Positions 23,072 through 34,133 of a stretch of 64,000 bases of DNA are shown here, piece by piece. Source of the stretch: Moniliophthora roreri (lineage: Eukaryota; Basidiomycota; Agaricomycetes; Agaricales; Marasmiaceae). The translations under genes were made by a program, and so were the position numbers. How positions within the stretch are numbered: the first letter of the stretch is position 1; every line of letters begins with the position of its first letter. The notes below the pieces were generated by a model. That model saw only the letters and a program-made list of their open reading frames with translations. It was not told the DNA's origin and did no database searches. Location: NCBI GenBank assembly GCA_001466705.2, contig LATX02000229.1, positions 186,001 to 250,000 of the forward strand. Direction: 5' to 3'.

Positions 23072-25375
23072 ATGACGGATAGTGCCTACGACATCATCTT
23101 TGCTGGAGGTATGTGCCTCATCGGCCTTCGTTATTTTGACGATTGATCACCAGTTATGCAGGAGGAGCTACGGCATGCGTTACTGCCGGTCGACTCGCGA
23201 TGCTGGACCCAACTCTCAAGATCCTTGTAAGGAGTCATTCTCGTACATGAAAAGCATTCAAAATGACTCCGTCAAGCTCATCGAAGCTGGACCACACACT
23301 CGCGAGCTGCAAGATCACGTTCAACCCGCGCGATTTTTCAGGAACCTAAGTCTTCCCAAGGATACCTATTCTCATCATGTTGGACCTTTCAGTGAAGCTC
23401 TCGGTGGGAGAGCAGCAATAGTTCCTTCGGGGAGGTGTGTCGGTGGTGGATCAAGCGTCAATTGTAAGTTTACAGCTTTCCCGGTGCAACTTGGGTGTTT
23501 ACACATAATTTCCTCCAGTTGTGATGTACACACGAGCAGCTGCTTCAGATTATGATGACTGGGAGAAACTAGGGAATCCAGGATGGGGATCGGACAGTCT
23601 CATTCCCCTATCGAATAAGGTGCGTTCTCACCATCATTGCTTGTCAAAATTTACTGAAATCGATGTTCAAAGGCCGAAACGTATCAAGTAAATCAAGGTC
23701 CTGGCATTAACCACGGAACCAACGGTCCTATCAAAGTATCACATAGTGGCCTTGATACGAACATCGGGAGGGAATTTCTGGAAGTGGCGGCAGAGTATGA
23801 CTCGGAAAGAGGGATCATGGAAGATCCGAACGATTTCACGACCTGCAATGCTTATGGTGTACGTATATTATTCCTGAAACCTATCGTGATCAGCTAACAG
23901 TGGTTTCTTTCTGTAGAAATGGCATAGGCAAGCGCCGTTCTGCCTTCCGTTATTATCCAGCCATCTCACCAGGGACTTTCATTATCTTTCTTTATCAGAT
24001 ACGTCGACGCAGACAGTGGGAGACGTTCCGATACTGCTCACCATTACATCTACTGCCAAGAGGAGAACAAGAACCTTCAGATCCTCGCTAGACACCGAGT
24101 TCTTCGTTTGATTATTCAGTAAGTCCGCTTCTTGTGATATCTACAGCGATCTGAGGGATTCATTCACAAGAAATGGTCGTGCCGTTGGCGTCGAGTATGT
24201 TTCCGAGGAGGACCGTCGTTCGAGTCCTCTGAAGATCTCCAAGGTCTTCGCGTCTCGTCTTGTTGTCCTGTCGGCTGGCTCGTTTGGGTCCCCAGCAATC
24301 CTTGAACGGTATAGATGCTTCTTTGACTTTTGTCAAGCACTGCTGATGCTTTGTATAGATCCGGTATCGGTTCGAAAGAAGTTTTGAGTAAGTGCAACAT
24401 TGAGCAGATTGTAGACCTTCCTGGGGTGGGGGAGAATTATAATGGTAAGTGCCAAAGTTCAACGTGAATACTACATCTGATGATCTTCTTTTCAGACCAT
24501 AACGCTGGTTTTCCTCCATACTTGACGACCGATAAAGCAGAAACAGTCACTGATATCTTCCGGGGAGCCGAGGAGGAGATGGAACGTGAGCCCGAATAGC
24601 TTTCCGATAATCCTTCGACTTGACAAATACGCTATATAGCTCATCTCACGCAGTGGCTGGCAGATGGAAAGGGTATCATGGCTAGCAAGTATGTGCTTTC
24701 TCGATCTAGAAGACTGTGACTGGTGCTGACACCGTTGCCAGTGGCGTTGATGTTGGCATCAAAATGAGGCCAAATGCTAGAGACCTCGTCGAGTTGGGCG
24801 AATCCTTCACGCCACTGTGGAATAATTTCTTTGCGAATAACCCCGACAAGCCAGTCATGTGGATGGGATTCATATCAGGGTGAGCAGTTAACCATTCACT
24901 TATTGTGTGGCTATAGAACCTCGCTTTTATCCGCAGGTACATGGGTCCTGATAAGAGTATTAAGAAAGCTTTTTCCATGGGGTATTATACAGTAAGTCTG
25001 GCCTCTCAGTGCTGGCACGCTCTTCATCTAGCAACCTGCATACAGGAATACCCCAGAGCTATTGGCCACGTACATGTCAGATCGGGAACTGACCCATACG
25101 CACCTCTCGATTTCAACCCTAGATATCTCGAACAGTATGTGTCCCGTCTCATATCAGGCTCTCATTCGCTCACGTTCCATTTCAGCGACGCAGACGTAGC
25201 GGTCCTCCGCTGGGGTTACAAACGTTCTCGTGAATTTGCTCGTCGAGTCAAGTCGTACCGAGGGGAGCATGCGCCCGAGCACCCCAAGTTCCCAGAGGGT
25301 AGTGCAGCTGCAGCGTCAGTGGCGTCTGGGCCTGTGGATATCAATGCTCCGGATATTGTGTATACAGCAGAAGAT
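23072..25375 (+). CDS. Methanol/alcohol oxidase (GMC family) copy 2, most complete, C-terminus replaced
   Basis: The best copy. Early exons are 23072-23108, 23162-23226, 23277-23463, 23519-23619, 23673-23858, an 11-nt exon at 23917-23927, and 23999-24118. Later exons run through SAGSFGSPAILERSGIGSK, VDLPGVGENYND, the WLADGKGIMASNG exon, the MGYYT exon and LRWGYKRSREFARR. It covers the FAD-binding domain, both GMC signatures and most of the substrate domain of an alcohol oxidase. The 11-nt exon is followed by a GC donor (gcaagc) where copy 3 has GT. At 25371-25375 the reading passes from YTAED straight into the second exon-intron junction of another copy. The last exons with the catalytic His and Asn are therefore missing here. 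No peroxisomal targeting tail can be assessed. Confidence 0.85.
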
Positions 25376-25968
25376 TCTTGTAAGGAGTCATTCTCGTACA
25401 TGAAAAGCATTCAAAATGACTCCGTCAAGCTCATCGAAGCTGGACCACACACTCGCGAGCTGCAAGACCATGTTCAACCCGCGCGATTTTTCAGAAACCT
25501 ATTTCTTCCCAAGGATACCTACTCTCATCATGTTGGACCTTTCAGTGAAGCTCTCGGTGGGAGAGCAGCAATAGTTCCTTCGGGGAGGTGTGTCGGTGGT
25601 GGATCAAGCGTCAATTGTAAGTTTACAGCTTTCCCGGTGCAACTTGGGTGTTTACACATAATTTCCTCCAGTTGTGATGTACACACGAGCAGCTGCTTCA
25701 GATTATGATGACTGGGAGAAACTAGGGAATCCAGGATGGGGATCGGACAGTCTCATTCCCCTATCGAACAAGGTGCGTTCTCGCCATTAGTGATTGTTAA
25801 GATTTGCTGAAATCGATGTTCAAAGGCCGAAACTTATCAAGTAGATCAAGGTCCTGGGATCAACCATGGAACCAACGGTCCTATCAAAGTATCACATAGT
25901 GGTCTCGATGGGAATACCGGGCGGGAATTCTTGGAGGTAGCGGCGGGGTATGACCCGGAACGAGAAAT

Positions 25969-26021
25969 GTACCTTCTAGGCTTGCTAAAGTGCTGGACGT
26001 TACGAATACCACATGCATATA
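25969..26021. other. 53-nt block equal to the unreversed complement of copy 2 sequence
   Basis: Aligned without gaps, 25969-26021 pairs with 23816-23868 so that every base is the complement (A/T and G/C swapped) in the same left-to-right order, 53 of 53. Flanks on both sides align normally at about 85% identity. The block covers the 3' end of an exon and its donor site. Confidence 0.95.
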
Positions 26022-26775
26022 TACTCCTGAAACCAATCGTAATCAGCTAAAAGTGACTCCCCCTGTAGAAATGGCATAGGTAAGCATCATTCTGTCTTCC
26101 TGTTATCTCATCATCTCACCAGGGATTTTCATTATCAGATACGTCGACGCGGACAGCGGGAAGCGTTCTGATGCTGCTCACCATTACATCTACTGCCAGG
26201 AGGAGAACAAGAACCTTCAGATCCTCGCTAGACACCGAGTTCTTCGTTTGATTATTCAGTAAGTCCGCTTCTTGTGATATCTACAGTGACCTGAGGGATT
26301 TCTTTACAAGAAATGGTCGTGCCGTTGGCGTCGAGTATGTTTCCGAAGAAGACCGCCGTTCAAGTCCTCTGAAGATCTCCAAGGCTTTCGCGTCTCGCCT
26401 TGTTGTCTTGTCGGCTGGCTCGTTTGGGTCTCCAGCAATCCTTGAACGGTATAGATGCTTCTTTGACTCTTGTCAAGCACTGCTGATGCTTTTGATAGAT
26501 CCGGCATAGGCTCAAAAGAAGTTTTGAGCAAATGCAACATTGAGCAAATTGTAGACCTTCCTGGAGTGGGAGAGAATTATAATGGTAAAAGCCAAGGTTC
26601 AGCATGAATGCCATACCTGATGATCTTCTGTCAGACCACAATATCGTTTTCCCTTCATACTTGACGACGGATGAAGCAGACACAGTCACTGATATCTTCC
26701 AGGGCACCGAGGAGGAGATAGAACGTAAGCCCGGACAGGTTTCTGACAATTCTTCGATCTAACAAATATGCCATA

Positions 26776-26827
26776 ATCGAGTAGAGTGCGTCACCGACCG
26801 TCTACCTTTCCCATAGTACCGATCGTT
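26776..26827. other. 52-nt block equal to the unreversed complement of copy 4 sequence
   Basis: Aligned without gaps, 26776-26827 pairs with 27720-27771 as complement in the same direction, 52 of 52. The flanks are identical between the two copies. The block contains almost exactly one small exon (WLADGKGIMAS) with its acceptor. Confidence 0.95.
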
Positions 26828-27503
26828 GTACGCGCTCCCTCGATCCAGAAGACTGAGACTGAGGTCGACACTCTGACAGTGGCATTGACGCCGGCATCAA
26901 GATGAGGCCAAATGCTAAAGACCTCGCCGAGTTGGGCGAATCCTTCACCCCGCTGTGGAATAGTTTCTTTGCGAATAATCCCGACAAGCCAGTCATGTGG
27001 ATGGGACTCGTATCAGGGTGAGCAGCTAGTCACCCACTTGTTGTGTGGCTATAGAACCTCACTTTTATCCGTAGCTATCTCGGTGCCGACAAGAGCATTA
27101 AGAAAGCTTTCTGCATGGGGTACTATACGGTAAGACTGGCCTCCCAGTGCTGGCACGCCCTTCATCTAACAACTTGCATACAGGAATACCCCAAAGCTAT
27201 TGGCCACGTACATGTCAGATCGGGAACTGACCCATACGCACCTCTCGATTTCAACCCTAGATATCTCGAACAGTATGTGTCCCGTCTCATATCAGGCTCT
27301 CATTCGCTCACGTTCCATTTCAGCGACGCAGACGTGGCGGTCCTCCGCTGGGGTTACAAACGTTCTCGTGAATTTGCTCGTCGAGTCAAGTCGTACCGAG
27401 GGGAGCATGCGCCCGAGCACCCCAAGTTCCCAGAGGGTAGTGCAGCTGCAGCGTCAGTGGCGTCTGGGCCTGTGGATATCAATGCTCCGGATATTGTGTA
27501 TAC

Positions 27504-27504
27504 N
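27504..27504. other. Single-N assembly join between overlapping sequences
   Basis: The 943 bp left of the N (26561-27503) repeat right of it (27505-28447), apart from the 52-nt complement block and one G/A difference seen at 27334 and 28278. This looks like two contig ends covering the same locus, or alleles, that were not merged. Confidence 0.85.
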
Positions 27505-28943
27505 CTGGAGTGGGAGAGAATTATAATGGTAAAAGCCAAGGTTCAGCATGAATGCCATACCTGATGATCTTCTGTCAGACCACAATATCGTTTTCCCTTC
27601 ATACTTGACGACGGATGAAGCAGACACAGTCACTGATATCTTCCAGGGCACCGAGGAGGAGATAGAACGTAAGCCCGGACAGGTTTCTGACAATTCTTCG
27701 ATCTAACAAATATGCCATATAGCTCATCTCACGCAGTGGCTGGCAGATGGAAAGGGTATCATGGCTAGCAAGTACGCGCTCCCTCGATCCAGAAGACTGA
27801 GACTGAGGTCGACACTCTGACAGTGGCATTGACGCCGGCATCAAGATGAGGCCAAATGCTAAAGACCTCGCCGAGTTGGGCGAATCCTTCACCCCGCTGT
27901 GGAATAGTTTCTTTGCGAATAATCCCGACAAGCCAGTCATGTGGATGGGACTCGTATCAGGGTGAGCAGCTAGTCACCCACTTGTTGTGTGGCTATAGAA
28001 CCTCACTTTTATCCGTAGCTATCTCGGTGCCGACAAGAGCATTAAGAAAGCTTTCTGCATGGGGTACTATACGGTAAGACTGGCCTCCCAGTGCTGGCAC
28101 GCCCTTCATCTAACAACTTGCATACAGGAATACCCCAAAGCTATTGGCCACGTACATGTCAGATCGGGAACTGACCCATACGCACCTCTCGATTTCAACC
28201 CTAGATATCTCGAACAGTATGTGTCCCGTCTCATATCAGGCTCTCATTCGCTCACGTTCCATTTCAGCGACGCAGACGTAGCGGTCCTCCGCTGGGGTTA
28301 CAAACGTTCTCGTGAATTTGCTCGTCGAGTCAAGTCGTACCGAGGGGAGCATGCGCCCGAGCACCCCAAGTTCCCAGAGGGTAGTGCAGCTGCAGCGTCA
28401 GTGGCGTCTGGGCCTGTGGATATCAATGCTCCGGATATTGTGTATACAGCAGAAGATGATAAGGCAGTGGATGACTATAATAGGGCTAATCGTGAGTTTT
28501 TTGGCTTCAAGTACCGGTCGTTGCACGCTGAGCGCTGAGTACGATTTAGTTTCGACGAGTTGGCATTCTGTAAGTCATTAAGTTCTCCATTAGTCTGGAT
28601 TCGAGGAGGGAGGTTGACATTGCGATAGCTTGGAACATGTGCGATGAAGCCGCGTGAAAAAGGAGGAACAGTGGACCCGAGGTTGAATGTATATGGGGTC
28701 GAAGGTTTGAAAATTGCAGGTGCGGGCTGGTTTATAACCCCAACCTGGCCTGCCACTGATAGACATGAGTGTAGATCTCAGTATAGCACCGTTGAACGTT
28801 TCTGCGAACACGTACAACACGGCCCTGATCATTGGGTAAGGCCCCGAGTTTGAGCTGATATTCGTCGACTTACTGGGTTTCACAGAGAAAAGGCAGCTTT
28901 GCTCATCGCTGAGGATCTAGGGTTGAATGAGTTGCAAGCTTGA
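27505..28943 (+). pseudogene. Methanol/alcohol oxidase copy 4, C-terminal half
   Basis: It begins at VGENYN and runs to the end with all C-terminal exons intact. These include the WLADGKGIMAS exon, MGYYT, LRWGYKRSREFARR, the His exon (TWHSLGT-like region near 28550-28660) and ANTYNTALIIGEKAA. It ends EDLGLNELQA with stop 28941-28943. It may simply be the true 3' end of copy 3. There is no obvious C-terminal peroxisome signal. Confidence 0.8.
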
Positions 28944-29146
28944 GGGGAATCGGAGGTTGGTGTGCGCACGCCAAAAAAAAATATGAGTCCACAGCCCGTG
29001 AATAATTAGTCAATTGTGTATGTAGGAACGATATGAGAACGGATTTCAACGGAACAGGATACGGTTGGGCGCTTACGAGCGCTTAACTCACGAACTGTGC
29101 TTACGTGGGACAATAAGGCACAATTTTATCCTTTCCTGCCACCGCC

Positions 29147-29597
29147 ATGTCCAGCTCAAGGGACCGTGTTGAAGATACCTACGAACGTCAAAATGACCAG
29201 AGACTAGACGAACTCCATTCAAAGATTCGTACACTACGTGGTGTGAGCAGACTCCATTTATGTTAGACGATTGCTGATAGGCTTTTCCAGATTACCACTG
29301 ACATACACGACGACGTTGAACGTCAAAATCTGATGCTGGATGATACAGTGCGCCAACGCATCTTTGAAGAAACTTTATCCTCTAACACCATGGACCTTGT
29401 AGGGCAATACTTTCACATCTTTTGGTGCCTCATTAGCCCAAACGACTCGGCGGGCCGGGCAAGCATTTGGGATAGGACAGGGTGGATTGAAGGCATGGCG
29501 GGTAGCCATGTATGTCGTTGGGGCTTTCATTGTGTTATGGATGACATCAAAAATATGGTGGTGGTGGTCGAGTGGGGATCCTACTCCAGCTGCATGA
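29147..29597 (+). CDS. BET1: Bet1-type SNARE of ER-Golgi transport
   Basis: Three exons (29147-29242, 29291-29347, 29403-29597) give 115 residues. The start SSSRDRVEDTYERQND, the SNARE helix (DELHSKIRTLRGITTDIHDD) and the C-terminal membrane anchor (AMYVVGAFIVLWMTSKIWWW) are those of Bet1, the SNARE for COPII vesicle fusion with the early Golgi. Length fits the family. The short tail after the anchor is SSGDPTPAA. Confidence 0.9.
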
Positions 29598-30412
29598 ACG
29601 GTGCAGTAATAGTTGGTAATTTATTATTTCTTTTTTGTGGAATTAGGTGAGTCTTCTGGGTTCCCCTGGTCTGTTGAATCGTACTCAAATGGAAGATTAC
29701 AGTCACTATCTACCCTAATGTGTATACAAGCTTATCATACCCTTACCGGCTCAGAGTCGAGATTGTGTCCTGAAAGCCGTTCTCCGTCCGTTGCATCGCC
29801 TACGACTCTAAAGGCTAGGACCATACCAAGACCAAACCAAGACTATACGGCCCAAGGCCGCCTCACCCTGGCCTCCTCACCACTCCTCATTAGCGAATGT
29901 TACTCGGCTTCACCTCGAGGTCTCACTCTGAACTTACCGCAGCTAAGAACAAAGCGATTTTTAGCAAACGCTGTTCCATCGAAATGGCCCGCTTTAGACT
30001 AGTGCCAGTTCATTGAATCCTACACAACGCTGCTGCCTGGACACAGATAACCATAATTAGTTTTGTTATGGAGTCATGCTTGGCGTGATGACAGTTACGC
30101 GTATACCTGATTGACGCCGAACGGCGAAGTGGACCCACACATATATATATATTTCACCGTGAATGATTATGCAGCAATTCTCGAACCATCTTGATTTCGT
30201 ACCTCCATGATCTCTGGATTCTGATTCTTATACCCTAACACAAGGCGTATAGCATCGAAGAGAACGCCTCTGCTCGGATTATTTCATTGGATCGTCGACA
30301 AAAATGGTGAGATTTAGCCCCTTTACGTCTTAAACAGGGTGTAATTTGTCCTATTTCCTCCTTACCTTTATCCTCTCTCTCTCTCTCCCTTTCTCTCTCT
30401 CCCTCTCTCTCA
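29598..30412. other. Spacer and CT-rich leader before the phosducin-like gene
   Basis: No gene is seen. A long CT-rich tract (about 30370-30411) ends directly at the next start codon. Such pyrimidine leaders are common in fungal housekeeping promoters and 5' UTRs. An ATG at 30305 followed by gtgag could instead be a tiny upstream exon. Confidence 0.5.
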
Positions 30413-31543
30413 ATGGCGCAGTACACAGACATTGAAGCTTTGGTACTCTCAGGAGAGTTATTTAACGGCCAATCACGATCATCCTCGCCCGCTCGTTCGG
30501 AATCACCTTCATCCGACAAGGGATGGCACGACGAAGAGCTAGCCGAGTTTGAAAGTAACAACGAAAAGGTGAAGAATGTACCGCCCGAGGCACAACAGGA
30601 ATCTATTGGAATGGGACCTGGGCGTACCGGTGTCAAGGGTGTCATTCGGGACAGGGACGAGGCCGTAGAGATGAATCGGCAGAAGCGAAGTAGAGAGATG
30701 GAAGAGATGAGGAAGAAGATGGAGAAGAGTAGTCTTGGTGGGAAGACGTTCCTTGAAGAGGAAAGGGAGAAACCTGCCGGGGAGAAGGTGGATGAACTGA
30801 TCGCCAAAGAACGAGAGAAGGAGAGGTTCGATGTCTTTGGCCGAACACGAGAAAACAAGTTTGGACATCTGCGAGAAGTGGGCGTTCACAATTTTGTAGC
30901 TGCTGTGGAAAAGGAAGAGAAGGGTATATGGGTTGTCGTGCACTTGTACGAACCAGTGAGTGAGCAAAAGTTCCTTACCTTTCTATACTCACTAGTTTTC
31001 AGTCTCTAGATCGATGTTACAGCCTCGACGAAACCTTGGCTCGTCTTGCTCGGATGTACCCTAATACCAAGTTCCTCCGATGCAGAGCCTCCGCTCTGGG
31101 CTTTGCGTCACTCAACTCGGGGAACAAGTCCACGTCCCTGAAAATATCTCGTCCCTCTCGTCCAATACGTGATGACGATGATGACCCTTATGATGAGAAG
31201 GGCTACAAAGACGCCGACGATGACTATAATTCTGAGGAGGAGCAATACGACGAGGATAACGTTGATCTTGACATGCTGCCAACGATGCTGGTCTATCGTG
31301 ACGGCGAGCTTGTTCACAACTGGGTGCGGGTAGATTGGGAGGCAGGTACAGCCGGCATCGAGGAACTTTTGACAAAGTGTGCCTTTCCGATTGCCTCTTG
31401 CGTACGCAATACTTAGTTTCTGTTGATCTAGACATCGTATTCTTCCACAAAGAGATACTATGTTTGGCGGGTTTGGAGTTCCGAGTGATGACGAGGATGT
31501 GTTTGATGAGAACCTGCTTTGGAGCGACGACGATGATAAGTAG
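30413..31543 (+). CDS. Phosducin-like protein, thioredoxin fold
   Basis: Three exons (30413-30955, 31003-31376, 31432-31543) give 342 residues. It has a phosducin N-terminal block (PPEAQQESIGMGPGRTGVKG), a charged coiled region and FGHLREVGVHNFVAAVEKE. A thioredoxin-like domain follows with LARMYPNTKFLRCRASALGF and LPTMLVYRDGELVHNWVRVD. An acidic insert (DDDDDPYDEKG...) interrupts the domain. The C-terminus is FGVPSDDEDVFDENLLWSDD. Fungal members assist Gbeta-gamma folding with the CCT chaperonin. It is probably cytosolic. Confidence 0.9.
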
Positions 31544-32502
31544 ACATATGGTACGATATTTGTTGCATGCACACGTATTCTATTCTGACCTATGAGCAAA
31601 GAACATTAGATGTATATTACGTGTAAATGTACATCCGCTGTATACAAGGCCTACTTTCGCCGCCCATGCTTGCCGGCTGGCTCAGAGTCTCAATTCCGCT
31701 TGGAGTTCCGCATCTCTTTTGCGGGCGAATGATTGTTAAAGGGTCACTGTTGAGTCAGCTTCTGCTGCCCGCAATCAGTCATGATCAACGATAGGAAGTG
31801 AAGGTAGACCCACAGCGCCCTGCTAATTCCGATGCACCCTAGCTGCTTTTATGGTCATTTGTCCGCTCATCGACGTCCCTGAAAAACATCGATAACGTGC
31901 GTTTTGTGCTGTTTTACGCCCTAATATCCTCTGACTGACCGCCAGTTTGGTTGGAGCTGACTCGGCTGGTCTCGATTCTGATTAAAGGTACGGTCCACCG
32001 ACAAGGAATCGGCATACCATACACTATATCTTGTGAACCTGGCGCCTAGGTTGATCGCCCTTTCATCTCTGCGATGAATAGGCCAACATACCATTCCATA
32101 TAGCCGCGTACAAGTGCTTCTTGCCATCTCTCGCTAGATACCCTATGCCTAGTCCTGGACCCTTAGGGCTCCTAACGAATCGGATTGACTTGGATTATCC
32201 GACCGGATTGTCTCAGATGCGGATTGCGGATGGCGTCCTCGACGTGACCGGGAACAAGGGACATATAGAAGGACCAACGGCGGTGTGCCAATTGTGGTCA
32301 GACGATCGTATACCCGCACTCGGCGATGATATCATACCTGTGCATGGAAATGCTCGTTCCAGTGTAGATATCGTTCATCCAACTTTGGTACACTCAGTGG
32401 CGCCGTGGACACGTACTTCTGGACCTTTGTTCTATAACACGTATGGTGTCATGAAATACACAATCATACATAAATTACAATGACCCTGTACACATGAATC
32501 GT
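31544..32502. other. Spacer without a convincing gene
   Basis: An open frame at 32121-32483 (plus) has no splice partners or domain and ends against the neighbouring convergent gene. I see nothing else to support. Confidence 0.4.
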
Positions 32503-32928
32503 TTATGACGTGCCCTTTTTGTCCTTGTCGTAGTTGGAGAAGACTTTGGCCTCATCTGAAGGGTTAGTAGGCAGCTGTGTCCGTCGGTCTTCTGGCCGGT
32601 ATCTGGGTGACTTTCCACCTGTTGGATTATGGGCTGCTTCCCCTGTATCATGGTATGCGGTTAGAAGAGGTTAGTGCAGACACCGGAAACCACATACAAT
32701 TCTCAAGTTGACCACGCGCCTGCTTGCTGTCATCATGGCGCAGGTAACCGTACCAAACCCCTGCAAATCCAGCAGCTACTACGCTAGCGGCGGCTAATCC
32801 TCTCTACCAAATCAATGAGTAAAGAAGGAGGAGTGAGGACAGGATTGACTGACAAGGCCCAGCTTATTGATATTAGCGTTGATTTTTGCACTTGGAGCGC
32901 GACCACCACCGACTTCAGATTGAGACAT
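32503..32928 (-). CDS. Small single-pass membrane protein, unknown function
   Basis: On the minus strand, MSQSEVGGGRAPSA starts at 32928. A first intron begins gtcagtc after NINKLGL. The second exon encodes one membrane segment, LAAASVVAAGFAGVWYGYL, then RHDDSKQARGQLEN. After a second intron the tail is HNPTGGKSPRYRPEDRR and ends KKGTS with TAA at 32503-32505. The second acceptor is ambiguous by 3 nt. About 105 residues. Short N-terminus, glycine-rich helix and basic tail fit a small mitochondrial or ER membrane protein; I cannot name it. Confidence 0.65.
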
Positions 32929-33559
32929 TTTAATGTTGTATGGGTATGAGGTTCAAAACGAGAGACGATTATAAAGTAGGAAAGAAATTGGAGTGGGGGC
33001 GAGTAATGAGGTTGGTTATGACCTGTTATGACACCAACGCTGAGATCATGGTGAGCTTTTGGTACTAAAGGGCTCCTGTACATCTTTTGATCTAGATTTC
33101 TGTACTAAATCGGGCGGAGAAAACAAGTCAACAAAACACGGTCATGGGAGAAACTTCAAGCAGACTCAACAAGACCGATACGCCTCAAGATCAATTCTTC
33201 TTCTGTTGTCGATGATTCGTTTTGCCACATATAAAGATATGCCTGCGACTACCAATGCGCCTGTGAAGCCTCTGACCTACGTCGGTTTGGAAATATTAAG
33301 CCGAACGTCAAGTGAATCATACAAGATAAGACGAACCATTTTCCTTCGCATGTCGGTATACTTGATCTTGCATTGCTCAGTCTTGGATCCGAGTTCTTCG
33401 CCGTGCATTGCGACTGTTCGTGGTCAAGCCAACTCGTCCAACGTCGTCAACAGCAACTTGCGAGTCAACCTGGGGGTCCAAACGTTCCGCGATCGACCGT
33501 GAGAAATTAGATATTCAGTTCCGACTCCCGAGGCATGGACGTTTCCCCTTGGGCTTTTA

Positions 33560-33989
33560 GGGCCTGTTTGGTGGCATCGGGAAGGAACCCGGACCTGGGT
33601 CTGGGTAGACCTTCCGTGATGTTCACAGACCCGTACCGACTGGGATCCCGGATGTTACATAGGTTGTCACTAATAGTCACAGACCCACCACGCTTATCAC
33701 TCATCCGTCCCATCTGCAGCTTTTTCCGCACACAAAACCAATGCACAACGCAAACTTCATCATTGACAGACTTTTTGCAGCCCCCCATATGTCAAGATGT
33801 CTGGAATTGAGGTAGTAATAAACGTGGTACGTGAATGTGGTAAAAGAGGGAAATGAATGTGAGGGATAACGAGTTGGACTCACGAGGGGCGTGAACTGTG
33901 TTGTAACGGAAGAGCACCGACACTGGACCAGCCGTACGGCTCAATTTTGGCGTGGTCCGGGTTCCTTCTCGGTGCCACCAAACAGGCCC
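33560..33989. mobile_element. MITE with 36-bp terminal inverted repeats
   Basis: The ends at 33560-33595 and 33954-33989 are inverted repeats with two mismatches. They start GGGCCTGTTTGGTGGCA, a terminus reminiscent of Tourist/Harbinger-type and hAT-type MITEs. A TTTTA duplication flanks both ends (33555-33559, 33990-33994). No coding capacity is seen in the 430 bp. Confidence 0.85.
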
Positions 33990-34133
33990 TTTTAGTTTTT
34001 TCCCAGCCGACATAGCACGTTGCATATGTTTTGTTACCAGGGAAAATTGGTTTTAGTGAGGCAAACTACCTTCTACCACAATCTATGCTGGTATCCCAGT
34101 GCTGGTGACTTGCGGCATTAGCAGTTTCAGCAG

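Larger units (their letters stand above)
25376..27503 (+). pseudogene. Methanol/alcohol oxidase copy 3, lacking its start and carrying two plain-complement blocks
   Basis: It begins inside the second exon-intron junction, with no promoter, start codon or first exon. It continues with IEAGPHTREL, GRCVGGGSSVN and the later exons, including the same 11-nt exon at 26069-26079 with a normal GT donor. Two stretches destroy it: 25969-26021 and 26776-26827. Each is the base-by-base complement of the matching stretch in a sister copy and removes coding sequence and splice sites. It ends at the N at 27504, before the catalytic His exon. Confidence 0.85.

Noticed and set aside
24160..24519. Minus-strand open frames in the oxidase array
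   Set aside because: They are antisense to verified oxidase exons and recur in each copy only because the sense exons are duplicated.
26776..26827. Ordinary inversion of the small exon
   Set aside because: The reverse complement does not match; only the complement in the same order does, over all 52 bases.
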